Positions 1-4,047 of a stretch of DNA of 6,060 nucleotides are shown piece by piece. The notes under the pieces are model-generated. The model saw nothing but the letters and a program-made list of their open reading frames with translations. It did not search any database and was not told the origin of the DNA. A program made the position numbers and the translations under genes. Every line of letters starts with the position of its first letter. Position 1 is the first letter of the stretch. The stretch spans positions 1-6,060 of the forward strand of contig WRKS01000029.1 in assembly GCA_009778015.1 (NCBI GenBank). The letters run 5' to 3'. This stretch comes from Candidatus Saccharimonadota bacterium. GTDB lineage: Bacteria > Patescibacteriota > Saccharimonadia > Saccharimonadales > Saccharimonadaceae.

Positions 1-1893
1 CTCGGCGGTGCCGGCGGTCCAAGGAGTGGTAATAGGTGCGCTAGAGCCGGAGCCGTTGTTGGCGGTGACGGAGGTGCAGTAGTTGTTGCCGGTGGTGATA
101 TTGGGCAGCTGGACCGAGAGGTCAATCGCGCCGGCGCTGGTGGTGGCGATGCGGATGGCGGTGGTGCTGACATAGCCGTCGGGCTGAGTGATGGTTTTGA
201 CAGTATGAATAGTGGTACCGCCGCTGGCGTTAGGGCCAACGGTGACGGTGTTGGTAAGAGTAGTGCCGTCGGCGGCAGTGAGGTTGATAGTGGCGGTGGT
301 AGAGCCGTCGGGGTTAAGCACCGGCGCGCCGCTGCCGCTGGTAGTAGTGCCGTCGCTGCCGGTGGTCAGGGCCATGTAAGTGCTGCCGTCCGGGTTGACC
401 ACAAAAGAGGTAGAGATGCTGGTGCCGGTGGATGGATCAACAATAGAGGTGCTAATAGGCACACCACTGGAGAGGTCGCTGAGATTGACAATCAAGACGG
501 TGTTGGCCGGTTGGGTCGTGTCGCAACCAAAGCTGGTTTGGGCGCGATTGGTAATAGTGATGACGCCGCCGCCGGTGGGCGGGGTGGCAAAGACGACGCC
601 GGCAGCGGTGTAAAGGTTGACGCTGCCGGGCGGAATGGTAACGGGAGGCGTAGTATTGCCCGAGTTGGGCAGCGTGCCATTGAAGGCAAAGGCGCGGACA
701 GCGGCACCGGCGGAATTGGCGGTGTCCACGATATAGACCCATTGGTTAAAGCCGTTGACGGCCAGCATGTTAGGGTTGTTGAGTGAGCCCGTGGTATCGG
801 TGGTATTGGTTTGTGGGGCGATGTCGGTGACAAAGTTGCCGTCTTGGTCCAGTTTGAGCAACGAGGAAGCCTGATATTGCCCGGCGCTGTTAACGCCGAA
901 GCTGCCAGAGAGGTAGATGTTGCCGTTGGCATCCGACTTCAGCGAGTTCATGCCGTAAATTGAGGCGGATTCTTGCGTGTTATTGAGGCCGGCGACATTG
1001 GGTGGGGTAATGGGGGTAATCGCGCCGCTGGTTAGATCCACTTGGATGACATTGTAAGATTGGCCGTTGATGCTGAAATAGCCGGCGGCCAGGTGGTTGC
1101 CGCTGGACGAGACCGCGACATTTTGTACATAGTAGCTATTGCTGCCGCTATTATAGGGGACGAAGAGCGCGGGGATGTCGGTGGCGGCGGTAGGGCTTGT
1201 GGGGTCCATCTTGGCGACGCCGTAGGTGGCGTAGTTGCCGGCCGAGCCGCTGTCAAAGGTGCCGCCGACGATAACGGAGCCGTCGGTGTGGTCAATACTA
1301 GGCGCGCCGAGGACTGAGCCGGTGTAGCCGTTGGCGGCAGAGGTGGGGCCGAGGAAAGTTGGCGTTTGGACGGTTGGGGTGGTCGGGTCGGCTTGATAGA
1401 CGGCGACCAACGCGTTGGTGGGTGCAGTGAGGTAGATGACGCCGTTGTTGTCTACCGTCATGCCTTGCGGCGCGCCGCCATTAAACGAGAAGCTTGAGCT
1501 AGCGATTTCAATGGTGACCATGCTCTGATAGGTAAAGGTGCCGTCGCCGTGGTCACTAAAAATGACGATGGTGCGCCAGTTGGCCGGGTTAGTTTGAGCC
1601 GAGATGAGGCCACCGCCAGCGTAGGGCATAGCGGTAGAGTCGCAGTAAATAAAAACCAGGTTGGAGCTGCCGGCGGAGTAGGCGATCATGGTCGGGTTAA
1701 CGAGGTCGCCGTTTTCGGACCAGGCGGAGGCGACATTGCCGATATCGCCTAGATAAGTGTAATCAACCGAGGAGCTGCCGGCGGCAAGAGAGGGGCGCAA
1801 ATAATTAAAGAAAGCGGCGGCGGCGAGCAGTAGCGCGGCGGCGAGGCAGCCTGCCGTCAAAACTCGCCATCTCCAAACCCTCCGCTTATGCAT
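1..1893 (-). CDS. Large secreted/surface protein with propeller-like repeats and an FN3-like region (C-terminus outside window)
   Basis: An uninterrupted minus-strand frame gives 631 residues and leaves the window still open. The ATG at 1893 is the first start after an in-frame TAA nine bases upstream. The N-terminus is a clear export signal: basic MHKRRVWRWR, a hydrophobic Ala/Leu core at about 11-29, and possible cleavage near SLAAG (35-39). The rest has few charges and is rich in Gly, Ser, Thr, Asn and Pro, as in cell-surface proteins. Residues 50-410 hold strand-like units (GVIYLTAP, GNIYLSGSFG, WVYIVDTANSAG) resembling NHL/beta-propeller repeats; this is inferred from pattern only. Residues 490-560 hold two NPDGST units (500-505, 527-532). 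Residues 595-622 (NYCTSVTANNGSGSSAP) look like the last strands of a fibronectin III domain. Cysteines are at 16, 84, 457 and 606. A role in adhesion or host contact is possible but not shown. The gene is divergent from the membrane protein gene at 2086. Confidence 0.87.
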   Translation of the reverse strand, partial: MHKRRVWRWRVLTAGCLAAALLLAAAAFFNYLRPSLAAGSSSVDYTYLGDIGNVASAWSENGDLVNPTMIAYSAGSSNLVFIYCDSTAMPYAGGGLISAQTNPANWRTIVIFSDHGDGTFTYQSMVTIEIASSSFSFNGGAPQGMTVDNNGVIYLTAPTNALVAVYQADPTTPTVQTPTFLGPTSAANGYTGSVLGAPSIDHTDGSVIVGGTFDSGSAGNYATYGVAKMDPTSPTAATDIPALFVPYNSGSNSYYVQNVAVSSSGNHLAAGYFSINGQSYNVIQVDLTSGAITPITPPNVAGLNNTQESASIYGMNSLKSDANGNIYLSGSFGVNSAGQYQASSLLKLDQDGNFVTDIAPQTNTTDTTGSLNNPNMLAVNGFNQWVYIVDTANSAGAAVRAFAFNGTLPNSGNTTPPVTIPPGSVNLYTAAGVVFATPPTGGGVITITNRAQTSFGCDTTQPANTVLIVNLSDLSSGVPISTSIVDPSTGTSISTSFVVNPDGSTYMALTTGSDGTTTSGSGAPVLNPDGSTTATINLTAADGTTLTNTVTVGPNASGGTTIHTVKTITQPDGYVSTTAIRIATTSAGAIDLSVQLPNITTGNNYCTSVTANNGSGSSAPITTPWTAGTAE

Positions 1894-1901
1894 ATATTTT
1901 T

Positions 1902-1910
1902 ATTATAGCA
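1902..1910 (-). promoter_or_regulatory. Extended -10 promoter of the exported-protein gene, likely leaderless
   Basis: Read on the minus strand this is TGCTATAAT, a perfect -10 hexamer with the TG extension. Only eight bases (1901-1894) separate the hexamer from the ATG at 1893, so a normal start point about seven bases downstream falls within two bases of the start codon. No Shine-Dalgarno motif fits in that gap. The -35 position (about 1925-1930, GTCCTA) is poor, as is common for extended -10 promoters. Confidence 0.65.
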
Positions 1911-1917
1911 AAATAAA

Positions 1918-1949
1918 GCGAAAATAGGACGATGTTTTTGGATTTTCGC
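1918..1949. repeat. Perfect 8-bp inverted repeat in the divergent control region
   Basis: GCGAAAAT at 1918-1925 is matched by its exact reverse complement ATTTTCGC at 1942-1949, with 16 bases between. One arm abuts the expected -35 position of the minus-strand promoter and the other lies two bases before a plus-strand TATAAT (1952-1957). This suits a dimeric regulator site. An RNA hairpin is also possible, though the 16-base loop is large. Confidence 0.45.
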
Positions 1950-1951
1950 AG

Positions 1952-1974
1952 TATAATGGGTGCGTTCTTATAAT
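1952..1974 (+). promoter_or_regulatory. Two TATAAT boxes 17 bp apart, possible accessory plus-strand promoters
   Basis: Perfect TATAAT hexamers occur at 1952-1957 and 1969-1974. Neither has a TG extension or a convincing -35 box at 16-18 bp, so they are weaker candidates than the promoter at 1998-2026. If active, they would give a longer leader for the membrane protein gene. The DNA is AT-rich here, so chance matches are quite possible. Confidence 0.25.
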
Positions 1975-1997
1975 AGAGGCAAAGTATGTGAAAGCTA

Positions 1998-2026
1998 TTG
2001 ACATAACATAACGACTATGTTAAAAT
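1998..2026 (+). promoter_or_regulatory. Strong consensus promoter of the membrane protein gene
   Basis: TTGACA at 1998-2003 is a perfect -35 box. It is followed by exactly 17 bases and TAAAAT at 2021-2026, five of six matches to the -10, with a TG extension (TGT before the hexamer). The expected start point is about 2033. It is the only promoter in the window with both boxes well formed. A 19-bp dyad fills most of its spacer, so it looks strong but repressible. Confidence 0.75.
2004..2022. promoter_or_regulatory. Probable operator: 7-5-7 inverted repeat inside the promoter spacer
   Basis: TAACATA (2004-2010), ACGAC (2011-2015) and TATGTTA (2016-2022) form a perfect dyad of seven-base arms. 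It starts one base after the -35 box and overlaps the first two bases of the -10, where a bound dimer would exclude RNA polymerase. The left arm also repeats in tandem (ACATAACATAAC, 2001-2012). No regulator gene is present in the window, so the binding protein is unknown. Confidence 0.5.
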
Positions 2027-2035
2027 AAAGGTGAA

Positions 2036-2062
2036 GAGAGGTGGCCAAGGTGCCACTTTTTA
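2036..2062 (+). promoter_or_regulatory. Leader hairpin followed by a T-run (attenuator-like)
   Basis: GTGGC (2041-2045) pairs with GCCAC (2052-2056) around the six-base loop CAAGGT. TTTTTT follows at 2057-2062 and can extend the stem weakly with the preceding GAGAG. It lies just after the predicted start point (about 2033) and before the ATG at 2086, the position of an attenuator or early pause site. The five-base-pair core is short for a full terminator. If translation starts at GTG 2041, the same bases are coding and the hairpin may be chance. Confidence 0.35.
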
Positions 2063-2085
2063 ATATAATAAGGATAAGAGAAGAC

Positions 2086-3156
2086 ATGGGAAAGAAGAAC
2101 TACAAGCCAGAAGAGCATGGTTATATGCCTTTGCCGCCTTTGGACGAGGACGGCGAGCCGATTATCCCGCTCAACAAAGACGAGCAGATTAATCTGCGCG
2201 ACAAGTTTGCACCATGGGACAATAAGCCAGCGGCGCCAGAGGTGGCGGCCGAGAGCGAGACAGAGGAAGCGGTCCAGCCGCTAACGGCGGATACCTTCCA
2301 AGCGACGGGGGCGGCAATGCCGACAGCGCCCGAGCTGGAGTTGGACCCTTACGCGATTGAGAGCGGTGCCAGCGAGAACTTCGGCACCAAAGTGGCCGCG
2401 GTTGGTCTGATAGCCAAGGCGCGGGCAGGTGCGCTGCGCGACAAAATCCGTCAAAACCCAGCGGCGGCGATTGCCGGACTAGCCGGCGCGGCGGTCGTAA
2501 CAGCTCTAATTATTTTGACATTTGTCTGGACCCGTTCGGCGGGCGATGTGGTCAAACCGGATTATATCGCCGGCGACAACGGCCACGAGGACTGGCGCGA
2601 AGATGAGGGCGACCCGGGCTTTCCGGAAGGCGACAACTCTAACGAAGAAAGTCCAAAAGACGGTGGTAAAGTCATAGATACCCCGGAAAAAATCGCCGAT
2701 TTGGTCTGTATAGCTGATCGCAAGACCGACAGCCTCTATGGCTTTAAGGGCTTTGACAATATGGCGGTAGAGCGTCGCGTAACCTTTACCGTGCAAAACA
2801 CCCCGAACGAGTTGTTTGTGACCAACATCTTTAGCTTTAGCAAGCCGGAGCAAGTCGCGGTGCGCGAGGCGGAGTATAAAAAAGCCTTTGACGCAAAATA
2901 TCCCAAAGCGACTCGGGGTTTTTCAGTGGCTTGGAGCAGCTCAAAGAACACCGGCATCAAGATGACTCTTTCGGCGCGCTTGGCTAATAACCCATTGATT
3001 AGTATGCTCAGCGACGCGCAATTACGCCAATTTGGCTTGCAGCCGGACAAGAACGCCGACGGCACACTAACCGCTAATTACACGCGTGAAGAGCTCCAGA
3101 AGCGCTGGACCGCCGAGGGCTTTAACTGCGGCCGAAACAGCGTCGCTAGCCGATAA
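2086..3156 (+). CDS. Unrecognised single-pass membrane protein with acidic N-terminal region and two-cysteine outer domain
   Basis: From ATG 2086 the protein has 356 residues. The start is chosen because AAGGA (2071-2075) lies ten bases upstream and the leader hairpin then stays untranslated. An in-frame GTG at 2041 would add 15 residues, with AAAGGTG at 2027-2033 as a poorer ribosome site near the 5' end of the transcript. Residues 1-115 are hydrophilic, acidic and Pro-rich (PLPPLDEDGEP at 15-25) with no signal peptide. One hydrophobic helix spans about 126-148, preceded by basic residues (KARAGALRDKIRQ), so the N-terminus should be cytoplasmic. An Asp/Glu/Gly linker follows (153-195). The outer domain (about 205-350) is mixed alpha/beta with Cys 208 and Cys 348 at its two ends, a possible disulfide. 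Its end (DGTLTANYTREELQKRW, then EGFNC) faintly recalls DUF1307/YehR-like lipoproteins; that is weak. Function is unknown. The 3' end is 29 bp from the convergent HAD gene. Confidence 0.85.
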   Translation: MGKKNYKPEEHGYMPLPPLDEDGEPIIPLNKDEQINLRDKFAPWDNKPAAPEVAAESETEEAVQPLTADTFQATGAAMPTAPELELDPYAIESGASENFGTKVAAVGLIAKARAGALRDKIRQNPAAAIAGLAGAAVVTALIILTFVWTRSAGDVVKPDYIAGDNGHEDWREDEGDPGFPEGDNSNEESPKDGGKVIDTPEKIADLVCIADRKTDSLYGFKGFDNMAVERRVTFTVQNTPNELFVTNIFSFSKPEQVAVREAEYKKAFDAKYPKATRGFSVAWSSSKNTGIKMTLSARLANNPLISMLSDAQLRQFGLQPDKNADGTLTANYTREELQKRWTAEGFNCGRNSVASR

Positions 3157-3185
3157 GCGAGCAGGCCGACCCGGTAGTTACTCAA
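3157..3185. other. 29-bp convergent intergenic gap without a clear terminator
   Basis: This gap separates the TAA of the membrane protein gene from the TAA of the minus-strand HAD gene. I see no GC-rich hairpin with a T-run in either direction. Transcripts from both sides therefore probably overlap at their 3' ends, or end by another mechanism. Confidence 0.5.
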
Positions 3186-3947
3186 TTATTTATTGATACC
3201 AAGGATACCGCTTAAAGCAAAGGCGGTATCTTCCCATTTTTCTACCGTGATGGTCTCTATGCCCATCTCTACCACCGGGTAGTCGTTACCGCCCGGTTGG
3301 GTCATATCGCCAAAATAAAGGATGTCGCTGGCGGTGACTTTTAGCGCGTCCATTAGTTTGGTCATGCCAAAGACTTTGTTCATGCCGGGCATAAAGGCGT
3401 TAATGGTGGTGGTGCCACCGACCTCAAAGTCATAACCGGGGGCAAGCTCTGCCGCGCGTTTGGCGATTTGGTTGCGTTTGGCCATGTCCGGGTCCCACGC
3501 CTCTTTGTCCTTGAGGCTGGCGGCTTGTCCGAGCGCCGAGTAGGCGATCATGCTCTCGCGGTTTTCAATGATTTCGTCGCCGTTGGTTAGTTCTACCCAG
3601 TAGCCTAGTTCGCGGGCGGCCTTTTCTAGCGCTTCGCTCAGTTCTTTGGCTTGCGCGTCGGTCAGCGCCTCGTTATAGACTTGCGCCCATTCGCCGTCCT
3701 TGCGCACATAATATTGCGTGCCTTGGCCGACCATCAGATGGAGATTTTCCAGTTGGGCCTCGGTGGCGCCAGCTGCCAAGAGCGGCTGGAGAACCTGGAC
3801 GTCAAATTGATCGTATTTTTGGCCCGAGATGACGCAAGCCGGATAATAGCCTAAAATCTCACTAAAAATATTCGCCATTTTAGGCGGGATGGGCATTTTG
3901 GACTGATTCAAGGTCTTGTCCAAGTCAAACGCTAAAACTTTTTTCAT
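3186..3947 (-). CDS. HAD-IIB hydrolase, eukaryotic-type phosphomannomutase-like
   Basis: The 253-residue length matches the phosphomannomutase (PMM) family, about 245-260. HAD motif I is FDLDKTLN: D8 is the expected nucleophile and D10 the general acid/base. Motif II is Ser 41 (VISGQ), motif III is K191 (GMNKVFGM), and motif IV is FGDMTQPGGNDYPV at 212-225, with D214, N221 and D222 for Mg binding. This last motif is almost the PMM signature GDxTxPGGND. The cap (about 85-185) carries NRESMIAYSALGQ, aligned with the PMM segment that binds sugar phosphate. R130 is kept, but two further PMM arginines appear as Q141 and K148, so substrate or activity may differ. A cytosolic mannose/glucose phosphate mutase or a sugar phosphatase are the main options. 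An in-frame TAG 15 bases upstream makes ATG 3947 the only normal start. The good AAAGGAGG site lies 23 bases away. Confidence 0.9.
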   Translation of the reverse strand: MKKVLAFDLDKTLNQSKMPIPPKMANIFSEILGYYPACVISGQKYDQFDVQVLQPLLAAGATEAQLENLHLMVGQGTQYYVRKDGEWAQVYNEALTDAQAKELSEALEKAARELGYWVELTNGDEIIENRESMIAYSALGQAASLKDKEAWDPDMAKRNQIAKRAAELAPGYDFEVGGTTTINAFMPGMNKVFGMTKLMDALKVTASDILYFGDMTQPGGNDYPVVEMGIETITVEKWEDTAFALSGILGINK

Positions 3948-3956
3948 AATACTAAA

Positions 3957-3978
3957 CGGCTAACGCCGAGCCTCCTTT
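3957..3978 (-). promoter_or_regulatory. Distant Shine-Dalgarno of the HAD gene with a spacer hairpin
   Basis: On the minus strand AAAGGAGG (3978-3971) is a near-perfect ribosome site, but 23 bases separate it from ATG 3947, against the usual 5-10. The gap contains CGGC-GTTA-GCCG, a four-base-pair stem with a four-base loop that removes 12 bases and leaves about 11. A competing fold pairs GGCT, overlapping the end of the Shine-Dalgarno, with AGCC and would partly hide the site. Confidence 0.5.
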
Positions 3979-3990
3979 ATTCTTTTTTTG

Positions 3991-3999
3991 ATTATATCA
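3991..3999 (-). promoter_or_regulatory. Extended -10 promoter of the HAD gene
   Basis: Read on the minus strand this is TGATATAAT, a perfect hexamer with the TG extension. The expected start point is about 3984, giving a leader of some 37 bases that contains the AAAGGAGG ribosome site. The -35 position (about 4014-4019, CAACCT) is poor. The ten bases TGATATAATC are identical to those of the recG promoter facing the other way. Confidence 0.6.
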
Positions 4000-4032
4000 T
4001 ATCTTAATACGACAGGTTGCTTAAGCGAGTCG

Positions 4033-4041
4033 TGATATAAT
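4033..4041 (+). promoter_or_regulatory. Extended -10 promoter of recG, likely leaderless
   Basis: TGATATAAT gives a perfect -10 hexamer (4036-4041) with a TG extension. Only six bases (CACAAT) lie between it and ATG 4048, so transcription should start at or next to the A of the start codon. No ribosome site fits in between. No good -35 is visible. The -10 also lies in a small dyad, GTGAT-ATA-ATCAC (4032-4044), which may be an operator or chance. Confidence 0.65.
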
Positions 4042-4047
4042 CACAAT

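Noticed and set aside
205..786. Long plus-strand open frame of 193 codons, rich in Gly, Ala, Val and Arg
   Set aside because: It lies opposite the exported-protein gene and its composition is what GC-rich antisense gives. The minus-strand frame covers the whole region, has a signal peptide and a promoter, and shows natural domain-like composition.
492..932. Minus-strand open frame in another phase, rich in Pro, Ser, Thr and Ala
   Set aside because: It is a frame shadow of the exported-protein gene, with low-complexity composition and no start signals.
1846..1860. Possible lipobox (TAGC, Cys 16) in the exported protein
   Set aside because: The cysteine is at the beginning of the hydrophobic core instead of after it, and residue -3 is Thr, so lipoprotein processing is unlikely.
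1988..2011. Seven-codon GTG reading frame as a leader peptide
   Set aside because: It overlaps the -35 box of the main promoter, has no ribosome site, and its codons give no regulatory theme.
2506..3065. Two minus-strand open frames opposite the membrane protein gene
   Set aside because: The plus-strand frame has a strong promoter, an acidic N-terminal region and a clear transmembrane helix. The opposite frames lack promoters and recognisable domains.
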